64,000 bases of DNA from Castellaniella sp049673105 (GCF_049673105.1 NZ_JBATXG010000021.1:49893-113892); one strand, 5' to 3'; positions 45,445 through 54,561 are shown, counted from the stretch's first letter. The notes: generated by a model not told the origin, from the sequence alone. Translations and numbers: made by a program.

Positions 45445-45897
45445 TCAGTCCGAGCCGGCGGGCAGTTCCAGTTCGAACAGGCTGGTGGCTTCGACTTCCA
45501 GCACTTGCTGATCCAACTGGTTGAACAGACGCCAGGTCCAGCGCAGAATCCCCAGATCATCGCGCGACGACGATACCCGTTTCGAATCCACGGTGGCTTC
45601 CAGGCGCAGCTGATCGTCAGGCCGTACGGGATTCATCCAACGCAGACGTTCCAAGCCCGGCGAACCAAAGGATTCGGAATCATGCAGGGCGCATTCCACC
45701 GCCATGCGCATCGCCAGGCCGCAGGTCATCCAGCCGCTGGCGATCAGACCGCCCCAGCGCCCGGATTCGGCGCGCTCGACATCCACATGGAACCACTGCG
45801 GGTCATAGGCGCGGGCAAAGGCCAGCATCTCGTCCTGCAGCACCGTCACCGGCCCATGATGGATCACCATGCCGGGTTCGAATTCCTTGAACTTCAT
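45445..45897 (-). CDS. MaoC-like dehydratase domain protein
   Basis: A 150-residue single hotdog domain. MKFKEFEPGMVIHHGPVTV, FARAYDPQWFHVD and LIASGWMTCGLAMR match the MaoC/(R)-enoyl-CoA hydratase family, including the Asp and His of the hydratase dyad. Substrate unknown. It is the last gene of the fba-purC-purE-purK-tsaC-maoC run, its start overlapping the tsaC stop by four bases (ATGA). The open frame begins further upstream but inside tsaC. Confidence 0.88.
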   Translation of the reverse strand: MKFKEFEPGMVIHHGPVTVLQDEMLAFARAYDPQWFHVDVERAESGRWGGLIASGWMTCGLAMRMAVECALHDSESFGSPGLERLRWMNPVRPDDQLRLEATVDSKRVSSSRDDLGILRWTWRLFNQLDQQVLEVEATSLFELELPAGSD

Positions 45898-46955
45898 TGC
45901 AATTTTCCAGGTGAAAAGGCGGCAGCCGCCCGACTGATCCGGTCGTTGACCCCTTGCCAAGCCGGCTCATCCGGCGGGCGTTGCAGCACGATGCGGGCAT
46001 AGCCGCCAGCATCCAGTTCGCGCAACAGAGCATACAGGCGCCGGGCATAATGGGCCGGTTCGGCCCGCACGACCACCCATTCCACGCCCTGCGGAGCAGG
46101 ACCCGGAGGATCGCCCAGCACCACGACGGCCTGGCGCCCGGACAGCGCAAGGCCTGCCGGATCCGCCAACCCCGAGCCGGAGCCGGCCGCCGCCCAGGTC
46201 GCCAGCGCAGCAGCATCGACCAGGACAACCGGAGTGCGCGGCGCATAGTGCGCTTTCAGCGATCCCGACACCCTGGGCGCCGCCGCATCGGGCAGCGCGG
46301 GCAGATCGCCCAGCACTTCCGCCAATTGCAAGATCGTGATCTGGCCGGGGCGCAGCAACACAGGGCCGACCCCCTGATCCAGGCGCGACAGGTCCAGGAT
46401 CGTCGATTCGATCCCCACCTGCGATTCTCCACCTTCCAGGATCATCAGGGCCTGCTCGTCCAGGTCCGGGAATTCCTGGCGCACATGATCCGCCCGCGTG
46501 GGTGAGACCTGGCCGAACTGATTGGCCGACGGCGCCGCCACTCCGCCACAACCATGCGGCTTGAGCGAGGCAAACACATGCAGCAAGGTCTGCGCCACCG
46601 GATGCGCAGGGCAGCGCAGGCCGATGCTGGCCTGCCCACCGCTGACCGCGTCCGGAATCCGCTGCGCGCGCGGCAGAATCAAGGTCAATGGCCCTGGCCA
46701 GAACATCGCCATCAGCTGCTGGGCCTGGGGCGGCACTGCCGCCGCCCAGTAGGCCGGGTCCGTATCGGGCGCCAGATGGACAATCACGGGATGATCGGCG
46801 GGACGGCGCTTGGCCGCATAAATACGGGCCACGGCCTGAGGATTTTCAGCATCGGCGCCCAGACCGTAGACCGTCTCGGTGGGAAAAGCCACCAGGCGGC
46901 CCTGGTCCAGCCGATGCGCGGCCTGGATGATCCGGGCCTGAATGGAATCAGGCAT
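45894..46955 (-). CDS. tsaC: L-threonylcarbamoyladenylate synthase (Sua5 type)
   Basis: A 353-residue enzyme making threonylcarbamoyl-AMP for the t6A37 tRNA modification. The N-terminal YrdC/TsaC domain has GRLVAFPTETVYGLGADA and KRRPADHPVIVHL, and the long C-terminal part (230-353) is the Sua5 domain found in the YwlC/Sua5 form, so it is the long form rather than the short TsaC. It overlaps purK by eight bases and maoC by four. The ATG at 46955 was chosen because the frame upstream is purK shadow. Confidence 0.93.
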   Translation of the reverse strand: MPDSIQARIIQAAHRLDQGRLVAFPTETVYGLGADAENPQAVARIYAAKRRPADHPVIVHLAPDTDPAYWAAAVPPQAQQLMAMFWPGPLTLILPRAQRIPDAVSGGQASIGLRCPAHPVAQTLLHVFASLKPHGCGGVAAPSANQFGQVSPTRADHVRQEFPDLDEQALMILEGGESQVGIESTILDLSRLDQGVGPVLLRPGQITILQLAEVLGDLPALPDAAAPRVSGSLKAHYAPRTPVVLVDAAALATWAAAGSGSGLADPAGLALSGRQAVVVLGDPPGPAPQGVEWVVVRAEPAHYARRLYALLRELDAGGYARIVLQRPPDEPAWQGVNDRISRAAAAFSPGKLQ

Positions 46956-48114
46956 CCGGCAATCCCAGTATGCCCCTGACCAGGGCGATGCGCGCCAGCA
47001 ATTCGGCTGCCGAAGCTCCCAGAATATTGATGTGGCCCATCTTGCGCCCTGGGCGGGCATCGGCCTTGGCATACAGATGCAGGCGGGTGCCGGGCACGGC
47101 CAACACGCCGGCCCAATCCGGTTCGCGCCGCTGCCCATCGGCCCCGAACCACAAATCCCCCAACAGATTCAACATGGCGGCAGGACGCAGGGCATCCGTA
47201 TCCCCCAGCGGCAGGCCGGCCATGATGCGGGCCTGCTGTTCGAACTGGCTGACCAGACAGCCGTCCTGCGTATAGTGGCCACTGTTGTGGGGGCGCGGCG
47301 CCATTTCGTTGGCGATGACGGCTCCATCGCTCAACACGAAAAACTCGACGCACAGCACACCGTGATAATCCAGATGCTGCGCCACCCGCAAGGCGGATTC
47401 GCGGGCCAGATCCGCTACGGCAGGCGCGATCGTGTCATCGACCGTGGACAGCGCCAGAATGCCGTCCCGATGCACGTTGCGCGAGGGCGGGTAGCTGACC
47501 GCGTGGCCGTCCAGGCCGCGCGCCACCACTACGGAAATCTCGTAGGACAAAGGCTGCAGAGCTTCCAGGACGCAATCCACGGCGTTCAGGGACTCGAAGG
47601 CCTGGCGGGCCTGCTCGCGGGACGTCACCCGGACCTGGCCTTTGCCGTCGTAACCCAGGCGGGCGGTCTTCAAAATGCCGGGAAACAGGGTATCGGGGCA
47701 GGCATCCAGATCGGAGATCTGACGCACCCCCGCGTGCGCGGCCACGGGCACCCCCGAGGCCTGCAGATAGGCCTTTTCAGCCAGGCGATCCTGGGCGATG
47801 GCCACGGCGTCCCCCGACGGCGCCGTCCGGCACAGTTCAGCCAGGCGGCGCAAACTGCCCGCCGGCACGTTTTCGAATTCGGTCGTGACCGCTACGCACA
47901 GGCGGCCCAGCGCATCCAGCGCCTGTGGATCGTCATAGGCGGCGCGAATGTGGCGATCAGCCACCATGCCGGCGGGGCTGGATTCGTCGGGGTCCAGCAC
48001 GGCCACACGGTAGCCCAGCGCCTGGGCGGCATGACAGAACATGCGGCCCAATTGCCCGCCGCCCAATACCCCCAGCCAGGATCCCGGCGCTGCCGGCAGG
48101 CTGCCGGCATCCAT
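46948..48114 (-). CDS. purK: 5-(carboxyamino)imidazole ribonucleotide synthase
   Basis: A 388-residue ATP-grasp enzyme that carboxylates aminoimidazole ribonucleotide on nitrogen. The start GSWLGVLGGGQLGRMFCHAAQ and FPGILKTARLGYDGKGQ (ATP-binding) are typical, as are EFFVLSDGAVIANEMAPRPHNSGHYTQ residues of the active site. It overlaps purE by one base. This step feeds PurE in purine synthesis. Confidence 0.96.
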   Translation of the reverse strand: MDAGSLPAAPGSWLGVLGGGQLGRMFCHAAQALGYRVAVLDPDESSPAGMVADRHIRAAYDDPQALDALGRLCVAVTTEFENVPAGSLRRLAELCRTAPSGDAVAIAQDRLAEKAYLQASGVPVAAHAGVRQISDLDACPDTLFPGILKTARLGYDGKGQVRVTSREQARQAFESLNAVDCVLEALQPLSYEISVVVARGLDGHAVSYPPSRNVHRDGILALSTVDDTIAPAVADLARESALRVAQHLDYHGVLCVEFFVLSDGAVIANEMAPRPHNSGHYTQDGCLVSQFEQQARIMAGLPLGDTDALRPAAMLNLLGDLWFGADGQRREPDWAGVLAVPGTRLHLYAKADARPGRKMGHINILGASAAELLARIALVRGILGLPDA

Positions 48115-48623
48115 CAGGAAGCCTCCGGCGGCACGACCATGGCGCGGGCCGCCTGCGTCTGGCGCGCCCGGTAAGCCTGCAGGCGCTGCAACAGATCGAT
48201 GTCCGTCATGGCCAGATTGGCGACGACGTGCAGCGCCGCATTGGCCGCCCCGGCCTCGCCGATCGCAAAGGTGCCGACCGGCACCCCTTTGGGCATCTGC
48301 ACGATGGACAGCAGGGAATCTTCGCCGCGCAGATAGCGCGACGGCACCGGCACGCCAAACACAGGCACCGGCGTCAAGGCCGCCATCATGCCTGGCAAAT
48401 GGGCCGCCCCGCCCGCCCCGGCCACGATGGCCCGCAGGCCTCGCGCCACAGCCTGAGCGCCGTATTCGACCATGTCCAACGGCATGCGGTGCGCAGACAC
48501 CACGCGGGTTTCATGGGCAATGTCGAATTCATCGAAAACAGCTGCCGCATGGCGCATGACGTCCCAGTCGCTGGACGAACCCATGATCAGGCCAACCACG
48601 GGGGCAGCGTCCGGTCCTGTCAT
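48114..48623 (-). CDS. purE: N5-carboxyaminoimidazole ribonucleotide mutase
   Basis: A 169-residue enzyme moving the carboxyl group from N5-CAIR to CAIR. VVGLIMGSSSDWDVMRHAAAV (GSSSDWDVM at 15-23), SAHRMPLDM and AGAGGAAHLPGMMAALT form the active site. Length typical for class I PurE. It overlaps purC by four bases, showing translational coupling. Confidence 0.97.
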   Translation of the reverse strand: MTGPDAAPVVGLIMGSSSDWDVMRHAAAVFDEFDIAHETRVVSAHRMPLDMVEYGAQAVARGLRAIVAGAGGAAHLPGMMAALTPVPVFGVPVPSRYLRGEDSLLSIVQMPKGVPVGTFAIGEAGAANAALHVVANLAMTDIDLLQRLQAYRARQTQAARAMVVPPEAS

Positions 48624-49507
48624 TTCGCCCCCTGGGTCAGACGATCCTGGGCTTCGCGGTATTTGGCAGCGGTGCGTTCCAACACGTCAGCCGGCAGGCG
48701 CGGGGCCGGCGGCGTCTTGTTCCAATGCTGACTTTCCAGCCAGTCGCGCACGAACTGCTTATCGAACGACGGCGGGCTGATGCCCAGCGCATAGCCGTCA
48801 GCCGGCCAGAAGCGCGAGGAATCCGGCGTCAGGACCTCGTCCATCAGATGCAGCGTGCCACGCGCATCCAAACCGAATTCGAATTTGGTATCGGCGATCA
48901 GGATGCCCTGGCGACCGGCATAGTCGGCTGCCTCGGCATACAGCGCCAGCGTGACGCGACGGATTTCCGCCGCCAGGTCGGCGCCGACCTGAGCCACCAC
49001 GTAGTTGAAATCCACGTTTTCGTCATGCTGGCCGAATTCGGCCTTGGCCGCCGGCGTGAAAATGGGTTCGGCCAGTTTCTGCGCCTGGCGCAGGCCGGGT
49101 GGCAGCGCCACCCCGCACACCGCACCGCTGGCCTGGTAGTCCTTCCAGCCTGACCCGATCAGGTAGCCGCGCGCCACGGCTTCGACCAAAACAGGGTCCA
49201 GGCGCTTGACCACCATGGCCCGCCCCGCCACCTGCTCGCGTTCGTCCGGCGACACCACGTCCTCGGGTGCAATACCCGTGACGTGGGTGGGCACCAGATG
49301 GCCCAGGCGCTGCAGCCAGAATTCCGTCAAGGCGGTCAGGACCTTGCCCTTGCCCGGAATCGGGTCGTCCAGAATCACGTCAAAGGCCGAGATCCGGTCG
49401 GTGGCGACGATAAGCAGTTTGTCTTCACCCACGGCATACATGTCGCGGACTTTGCCGCGCCCCAGCAGGGGCAGCGACTGGATAGTGGATTCGAGCAGGG
49501 CCTTCAT
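48620..49507 (-). CDS. purC: Phosphoribosylaminoimidazole-succinocarboxamide synthase
   Basis: A 295-residue enzyme joining CAIR with aspartate to SAICAR. GRGKVRDMYAVGEDKLLIVATDR, AFDVILDDPIPGKGKVLTAL and the C-terminal LTPDSSRFWPADGY are signatures of the long bacterial/yeast-like PurC. It starts four bases after fba and overlaps purE, so all six genes from fba to maoC appear to be one operon. Confidence 0.97.
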   Translation of the reverse strand: MKALLESTIQSLPLLGRGKVRDMYAVGEDKLLIVATDRISAFDVILDDPIPGKGKVLTALTEFWLQRLGHLVPTHVTGIAPEDVVSPDEREQVAGRAMVVKRLDPVLVEAVARGYLIGSGWKDYQASGAVCGVALPPGLRQAQKLAEPIFTPAAKAEFGQHDENVDFNYVVAQVGADLAAEIRRVTLALYAEAADYAGRQGILIADTKFEFGLDARGTLHLMDEVLTPDSSRFWPADGYALGISPPSFDKQFVRDWLESQHWNKTPPAPRLPADVLERTAAKYREAQDRLTQGAK

Positions 49508-49511
49508 CGGC

Positions 49512-50576
49512 TTAGTTCACCAGTTGTTTGAGCTCGCCCGACGCATAGCGGGCCGCCATGTCGGACAAAGGAATCGCCTTGATCTTGGACGCATTGCCTG
49601 CCGTGCCGAATTGCTCGTAACGAGCCACGCAGATCTTTTTCGCGGCCTCGCGAGCGGGCTTCAGATATTCGCGCGGATCGAACTTGGACGGGTTTTCCGC
49701 CATGAAGCGGCGGATGGCGCCCGTCATGGCCAGGCGAATATCGGTATCGATATTGACCTTGCGCACGCCGTGCTTGATGGCTTCCTGGAGTTCTTCGACG
49801 GGCACGCCGTAGGTTTCCTTCATGTCGCCGCCGAACTGGCGGATTTCCGCCAGCAGTTCCTGGGGCACGCTGGAGCTGCCATGCATGACCAGGTGGGTAT
49901 TGGGCAGACGGGCGTGGATTTCCTTGACCCGCTGGATCGACAGGATGTCGCCGGTGGGCTTGCGCGTGAATTTATAGGCGCCGTGGCTGGTGCCCACGGC
50001 GATGGCCAGGGCGTCCAGCTGGGTCTGCTTGACGAAATCGGCAGCCTGTTCGGGATCGGTCAGCAGCTGTTCACGCGTCATGGTGCCTTCGGCGCCGTGG
50101 CCGTCTTCCTTGTCGCCCTTCATGGTTTCCAGGGACCCCAGGCAACCCAATTCGCCTTCGACCGTGATGCCAAGCTTGTGCGCGATCTGAACGACCTGAC
50201 GGGTGACGTCAAGATTGTATTCATAGGAGGCAATCGTCTTGCCGTCGGCCATCAGCGAGCCGTCCATCATGACGCTGGAAAAACCCAGGTCGATGGCACC
50301 CTGGCAGACTGCCGGCGATTGGCCGTGATCCTGGTGCATGACGACGGGGATGTGCGGGTAGGAATCGACCGCCGCCTGAATCAGCAGTTTCAGGAAACCT
50401 TCGCCGGCGTATTTGCGGGCGCCCGCCGAGGCCTGCATGATCACAGGGCTGTTGGTCTGATCGGCAGCCTCCATGATGGCCTGGACTTGTTCCAGGTTGT
50501 TGACGTTGAAGGCGGGGATCCCGTAGCCGTGTTCGGCGGCGTGATCAAGAAGCTGACGCATGGAAACCAGGGCCAT
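49512..50576 (-). CDS. fba: Class II fructose-bisphosphate aldolase
   Basis: A 354-residue zinc-dependent aldolase of glycolysis and gluconeogenesis, splitting fructose 1,6-bisphosphate. VVMHQDHGQSP holds a zinc-ligand histidine, and LVMHGSSSVP and GVRKVNIDTDIRLAMTGA are family signatures. The start has a strong ribosome binding site (GGAGGTT before the ATG). It is the first gene of the fba-pur operon, with 50577-50644 as the probable promoter region, separating it from mog. Confidence 0.97.
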   Translation of the reverse strand: MALVSMRQLLDHAAEHGYGIPAFNVNNLEQVQAIMEAADQTNSPVIMQASAGARKYAGEGFLKLLIQAAVDSYPHIPVVMHQDHGQSPAVCQGAIDLGFSSVMMDGSLMADGKTIASYEYNLDVTRQVVQIAHKLGITVEGELGCLGSLETMKGDKEDGHGAEGTMTREQLLTDPEQAADFVKQTQLDALAIAVGTSHGAYKFTRKPTGDILSIQRVKEIHARLPNTHLVMHGSSSVPQELLAEIRQFGGDMKETYGVPVEELQEAIKHGVRKVNIDTDIRLAMTGAIRRFMAENPSKFDPREYLKPAREAAKKICVARYEQFGTAGNASKIKAIPLSDMAARYASGELKQLVN

Positions 50577-50644
50577 GGCTGAACCTCCAAAGGATGAAAT
50601 AGTGGAAAAAACCCGATTGCCGGGATTTTAAGGCGGAATGGGAA

Positions 50645-51280
50645 TTACTGCTGATCACCGTCCCGCCGGGCCGACTTGGGCCGGAAAGCCTTGACCACCG
50701 CGCCATGCGTCTCGACATGCGGGCCGCCGATCAGGTCCAGGCAATAGGGTACGGCAGCAAAAATGCCTGGAATCCGCACGGCGCCATCATCCCCGCGCAA
50801 GCCTTCCAGCGTTTCCTGGATGGCCTTGGGCTGACCCGGCAGATTGATGATCAGGGCCGCATGATCCGCCAGTTCGCGGATCACCGCCACCTGACGCGAC
50901 AGGATGGCAGTCGGCACAAAGGCCAGGCTGACCTGGCGCATCTGCTCGCCAAAGCCGGGAAGTTCGCGCGTGGCCACGTCCAGGGTGGCTTCCGGCGTCA
51001 CATCGCGGCGGGCCGGCCCGGTGCCGCCGGTGGTCAACACCAGATCGCAGCGGGCCTGGTCCACCAGTTCGCGCAGGGTGGCGGCGATGCCCGCCCGGTC
51101 ATCGGGGATCAGCCGCGACACGATGCGCGGGGGCCGCGTCACGGCCCGCTGCAGCCAGTCCGACAGCGCCGGAATGCCCTGATCCTGATAGACGCCCGAC
51201 GAGGCCCGGTCGGACACCGATACGAGGCCGACGATCAGCTCATCGGGATGGCTGCGCTGCAAGGGAAAGGAATCGCTCAT
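50645..51280 (-). CDS. mog: Molybdopterin adenylyltransferase (MogA type)
   Basis: A 211-residue enzyme that adenylates molybdopterin before molybdate insertion. VSVSDRASSGVYQDQGIPALSDWL and LTTGGTGPARRDVTPEA (TTGGTG at 83-88) are the signature motifs, with IINLPGQPKAIQETLEGL the second. It neighbours, on the other strand, a short-chain dehydrogenase-like gene and then modE and modABC, forming a molybdenum island. Its ATG is 18 bases from the divergent gene. Confidence 0.94.
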   Translation of the reverse strand: MSDSFPLQRSHPDELIVGLVSVSDRASSGVYQDQGIPALSDWLQRAVTRPPRIVSRLIPDDRAGIAATLRELVDQARCDLVLTTGGTGPARRDVTPEATLDVATRELPGFGEQMRQVSLAFVPTAILSRQVAVIRELADHAALIINLPGQPKAIQETLEGLRGDDGAVRIPGIFAAVPYCLDLIGGPHVETHGAVVKAFRPKSARRDGDQQ

Positions 51281-51298
51281 GGGATAGACTGTGCGGAC

Positions 51299-52213
51299 AT
51301 GGAAACAGACATTCTATTAGGTACGCGCCCGCTGGCGGCGCACACCCTGCTGTTGGTGGGCGGCGACCTGTGCCTGCGCGCAGCGGACGCACTGGCCCCG
51401 GATCGCTGGGCCTGCATCGGTCTGCGACGGCGGGCCATGCACTCACGCCCCGGCGAGCGCATCCGCTGGCTGCAGGCCGATCTGGGCGACGCGGGCGGTC
51501 TGGCCCTGGCGTTAGGCGCCATCCCGGACATCGCCGCCGCCCCCATCACTCACATCCTGTACGCGCCGGCGCCCGACACCCGCGCTCCCGAGGCCTATGC
51601 CCGCGCCTATCCGCAGGGGCTGCAAGCCCTGCTGGACGCACTGCCCAATATTGACCAACTGCAGCGCTGCGTGCTGGTGGATTCTTCCGCCGTCTGGGGG
51701 CCGGACACCGCCGATCGGCTGGTGGACGAAGAGACCCCCCCCGATCCGGCGGACTTTCGCGGAACCGCCATGCTGGAAGCCGAAGCCCTGCTGCAGGCCC
51801 GGCTGCCTGGGCGCGGCGTCGCCCTGCGTCTGTCGGGCCTGTACGGCCCGGAGCGCTTGCGCCTGCTGGACGGTCTGCGCGCCGGACGGATCGCCGTGCC
51901 GGACGGCCCTGGCCACTGGGCCAACCGGATCCACATCGATGATGCGGCGCGTGCCTGCGCCCACCTGCTCTCCCTGGCCGATCCGTTGCCCTGCTATATC
52001 GGCACCGACGACCACCCGATGCCCATGGCGGCGCTCTACGATGCCCTGGCCCGGATGGCGGGCGGACCACCGCCTGCCCGGGAACACCGCCCGCCCGACG
52101 GTAAGCGCCTGTCCAATGCACGACTGAAGGCCAGCGGCTGGACGCCCGCCTGGCCCGACGCGATCGACGGATACGCAGCCTGCCTGAACCCGTCAGCCGC
52201 GCACCGGCCCTGA
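51299..52213 (+). CDS. NAD(P)-dependent epimerase/dehydratase-like protein (YeeZ type)
   Basis: A 304-residue extended short-chain dehydrogenase fold. HTLLLVGGDLCLRAADAL resembles the nucleotide-binding start though the glycine pattern is loose, and VLVDSSAVWGPDTADRLVDEETPP plus RLSGLYGPERL match NAD(P)-binding epimerase-like proteins of the YeeZ group. The usual Tyr-x-x-x-Lys pair is not obvious. The long frame to 50705 is a shadow of mog; the ATG at 51299 starts the conserved part. Substrate unknown. A role with molybdenum cofactor is suggested only by position. Confidence 0.8.
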   Translation: METDILLGTRPLAAHTLLLVGGDLCLRAADALAPDRWACIGLRRRAMHSRPGERIRWLQADLGDAGGLALALGAIPDIAAAPITHILYAPAPDTRAPEAYARAYPQGLQALLDALPNIDQLQRCVLVDSSAVWGPDTADRLVDEETPPDPADFRGTAMLEAEALLQARLPGRGVALRLSGLYGPERLRLLDGLRAGRIAVPDGPGHWANRIHIDDAARACAHLLSLADPLPCYIGTDDHPMPMAALYDALARMAGGPPPAREHRPPDGKRLSNARLKASGWTPAWPDAIDGYAACLNPSAAHRP

Positions 52214-52276
52214 ACACGGCGGACCGCCCCCTTTCAATCTTGAGCCGCCCCGACTACGCCGCGTACACTGCCTTCC

Positions 52277-53110
52277 ATGAGCAACAGCACCCCGACATCG
52301 CCGCTTGAACTGAGCACGACCCTGAGCCTGCGCAGCGGCGATCAGAGCTGGGGGTCGGAACGCCGCATGGCGCTGCTGGCCGCCATCGGCACCGAAGGCT
52401 CGATCAGCGCCGCTGCCCGCAAGGTTGGCCTGAGCTACAAAGCCGCCTGGGATGCCGTGGACATGATGAACAACGCTGCCGGCGATCTGCTGGTCGAACG
52501 GGTCACGGGCGGCAAGCGCGGCGGCGGCGCCCTGCTGACCGCCCGCGCCCGCGAACTGGTGGCCTGGTACCAGGCCGTTCAGGCCGAACACCAGCGCTTC
52601 ATGGACGTCCTGTCGCGCTTTGGCCCCGACAGCACTCGTCATCTGGATCTGTTGCACAGCATGGCGCTGCAGACCTCTGCCCGCAACCGCTTCGAAGGCG
52701 TGATCCAGCGGATCGAGTCCGGCCCGGTGAATGACCGTCTGACGCTGGCATTGGACGCCGGCATCGCCCTGACGGCCACCCTGACCCATGCCAGCACCGA
52801 ACGGCTGGGTCTGGCCCCGGATCGACGCGCGCTCGCCTTCATCAAGGCCCAGGCCGTGCGCATCCTGCCCGACGAGCCGGATGCAGCCGATCCCGCCACA
52901 GAAAATACCTGCTGGGCCGGATGCGTCAGCCATCTCGTGGCGGGTGACGGCCTAAGAGAAATCAGCCTGGATGTGACGCCGCGCATCCGCATCACCGGAC
53001 TTGCCGCAGCCCCCGCACGCGGAACTCCCGCCCCCGCTGATCTGGTGCCGGGATCACCCGCCCGCGCCTGCTTTCAGGCATCCGACGTGCTGATCTGCAC
53101 GCTGGACTGA
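52277..53110 (+). CDS. modE: ModE-type molybdate-responsive transcriptional regulator
   Basis: A 277-residue DNA-binding regulator. The LysR-like winged helix, containing GSISAAARKVGLSYKAAWDAVDMMNN, lies at about 30-80, then TGGKRGGGALLTARARELV; a Mop/TOBE-type molybdate-binding region (about 135-275) includes ARNRFEGVIQRIESGPVNDRLTL. Molybdate-bound ModE represses mod genes. A TTGAGC (52240-52245) and TACACT (52264-52269) pair with an 18-base spacer would start transcription at about the ATG, hinting at a leaderless message. It converges with modC; modA has a ModE-like operator. Confidence 0.93.
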   Translation: MSNSTPTSPLELSTTLSLRSGDQSWGSERRMALLAAIGTEGSISAAARKVGLSYKAAWDAVDMMNNAAGDLLVERVTGGKRGGGALLTARARELVAWYQAVQAEHQRFMDVLSRFGPDSTRHLDLLHSMALQTSARNRFEGVIQRIESGPVNDRLTLALDAGIALTATLTHASTERLGLAPDRRALAFIKAQAVRILPDEPDAADPATENTCWAGCVSHLVAGDGLREISLDVTPRIRITGLAAAPARGTPAPADLVPGSPARACFQASDVLICTLD

Positions 53111-53152
53111 TCCGGTCGGCCCCGCCAAACCGGACGGCAGGCCAAATACGGA

Positions 53153-53878
53153 TCAGACCACCGCCTTCTGGCCCAGGATCCGGCCCTCGGCAATCTGAAA
53201 CACCTGATCAGCCAAAGCCTGCACATCCGCCGGGTCATGGGTGATCAAAATGGTGGGAATGTCGATGTCGCGCTGCAACTGAAGCAACTCTCCGCGCATC
53301 TGCGTGCGCAGATCCGCATCCAGCGCCGATAGGGGTTCGTCCAGCAACAACAGGCCAGGATCGGTGGACAAGGCCCGCGCCAAGGCCACCCGCTGGCGCT
53401 GCCCCCCGGACAGTTCAGCCGGATAGCGATCCAGCAAGCCGCCCAGGTGAAACGCCCGCACCCAGCGCATCGCGGCAGGCGGCAGATCCCGGCGGCGCAG
53501 CCAGCGGCCCACGCCGCCGTCCGCGGCAGGCCGGCCCCAGCCATGCCAGTTCAACCAGCCGCGCTGCAAGCCGAAACCGATGTTCTGACGCACCGTCAGG
53601 TGCGGAAACAGGGCGTAGTCCTGAAATAGATAGGCCAGACGCCGGGCGCGGGGCGGCACATCGATGCCGGCTGCATGATCGAACAGGACGCGGCCATCGA
53701 CCACGATCCGCCCAGCGTCCGGGCGCAGCAGGCCGGCGATCGCCTGCATGGTCAGACTCTTGCCGGATCCGGACGGCCCGAACAGTGCCACCCGGCGCCC
53801 GTCTGTCTGCCAAACAGGCTGCAGCAGAAAGCCGTCGGGGCCGCCGACGCGGCAGCGGATGTCCACGATCAGGCTCAT
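53153..53878 (-). CDS. modC: Molybdate ABC transporter ATP-binding protein, lacking TOBE domain
   Basis: The ATPase of the molybdate importer, 241 residues. Walker A GPSGSGKS is at 34-41, signature LSGGQ at 156-160 and Walker B LLLLDEP at 176-182. The protein ends right after the ABC domain (ADQVFQIAEGRILGQKAVV); the C-terminal TOBE/Mop domain of about 110 residues found in E. coli ModC is missing. This may remove transporter-level molybdate inhibition, leaving control to ModE. The ATG at 53878 overlaps the modB stop (ATGA). The frame extends upstream to 53938 but inside modB. Confidence 0.93.
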   Translation of the reverse strand: MSLIVDIRCRVGGPDGFLLQPVWQTDGRRVALFGPSGSGKSLTMQAIAGLLRPDAGRIVVDGRVLFDHAAGIDVPPRARRLAYLFQDYALFPHLTVRQNIGFGLQRGWLNWHGWGRPAADGGVGRWLRRRDLPPAAMRWVRAFHLGGLLDRYPAELSGGQRQRVALARALSTDPGLLLLDEPLSALDADLRTQMRGELLQLQRDIDIPTILITHDPADVQALADQVFQIAEGRILGQKAVV

Positions 53879-54561
53879 GCCGCACTCCGCGAACGGCGCG
53901 CGCGACGCCCCCCCGGCATCAGCCAGGCGGCCAGACACAGCACCGCCACGCAGGTGGCCGATGTGACCAGCACCAGAATATTGGCCGTCTCGTCATTGCC
54001 GGCCTGCACGGCCTCGTAGATGGCGATCGACAGCGTCTGTGTCTTGCCGGGAATATTGCCCGCCACCATCAGGGTGGCCCCAAATTCACCCAGCGCCCTG
54101 GCGAACGCCAGCAGGACCCCGGCCAGAATACCCCTGGCGGCCAGCGGCAGGCTGACCCGGAAAAACACCGCGGCAGGCGACACCCCCAGCACCGCTGCCG
54201 CCTGCTCCAGGCGATGATCCACGTCCAGAAATGCCGCCCTGGCGGCCTTGAGCACCATGGGAAACGCCACCACGGACGCCGCCACCACCGCGCCCTGCCA
54301 GGTAAAGACCAGCTCGATCCCATGCGACTGCAGCCAGGCCCCCAGCCAGCCGCGCCGGCCAAACAGCACCAGCAGGTAATACCCGGTGACGGTGGGCGGC
54401 AGCACCATCGGCAAGGTCAAAAAGGCATCGACCACGTCGCACCAGCGCGACGACCAGCGCGACAGTCCATAGGCCACCGCAATGCCCCCCACAGAGGCCA
54501 GCGCCGTGGCCCAACCCGCGACCTTCAGGGACAGCAGCAAAGGAATCCAGAGTTCAGCCAT
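53875..54561 (-). CDS. modB: Molybdate ABC transporter permease
   Basis: A 228-residue inner membrane permease. It has five or six hydrophobic segments, beginning LWIPLLLSLKVAGWATALAS, and the DVDHRLEQAAAVLGVSPAAVFFRVSLPLAARG stretch is the EAA loop contacting ModC. ATG at 54561 was taken as start; an in-frame ATG at 54579 is also possible. It is located between modA (upstream) and modC (overlapping). Confidence 0.94.
   Translation of the reverse strand: MAELWIPLLLSLKVAGWATALASVGGIAVAYGLSRWSSRWCDVVDAFLTLPMVLPPTVTGYYLLVLFGRRGWLGAWLQSHGIELVFTWQGAVVAASVVAFPMVLKAARAAFLDVDHRLEQAAAVLGVSPAAVFFRVSLPLAARGILAGVLLAFARALGEFGATLMVAGNIPGKTQTLSIAIYEAVQAGNDETANILVLVTSATCVAVLCLAAWLMPGGRRARRSRSAA

Noticed and set aside
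53111..53134. TCCGGT/ACCGGA inverted repeat between modE and modC
   Set aside because: The arms are only six bases with a 12-base spacer and no T-run; it may be chance in GC-rich DNA.
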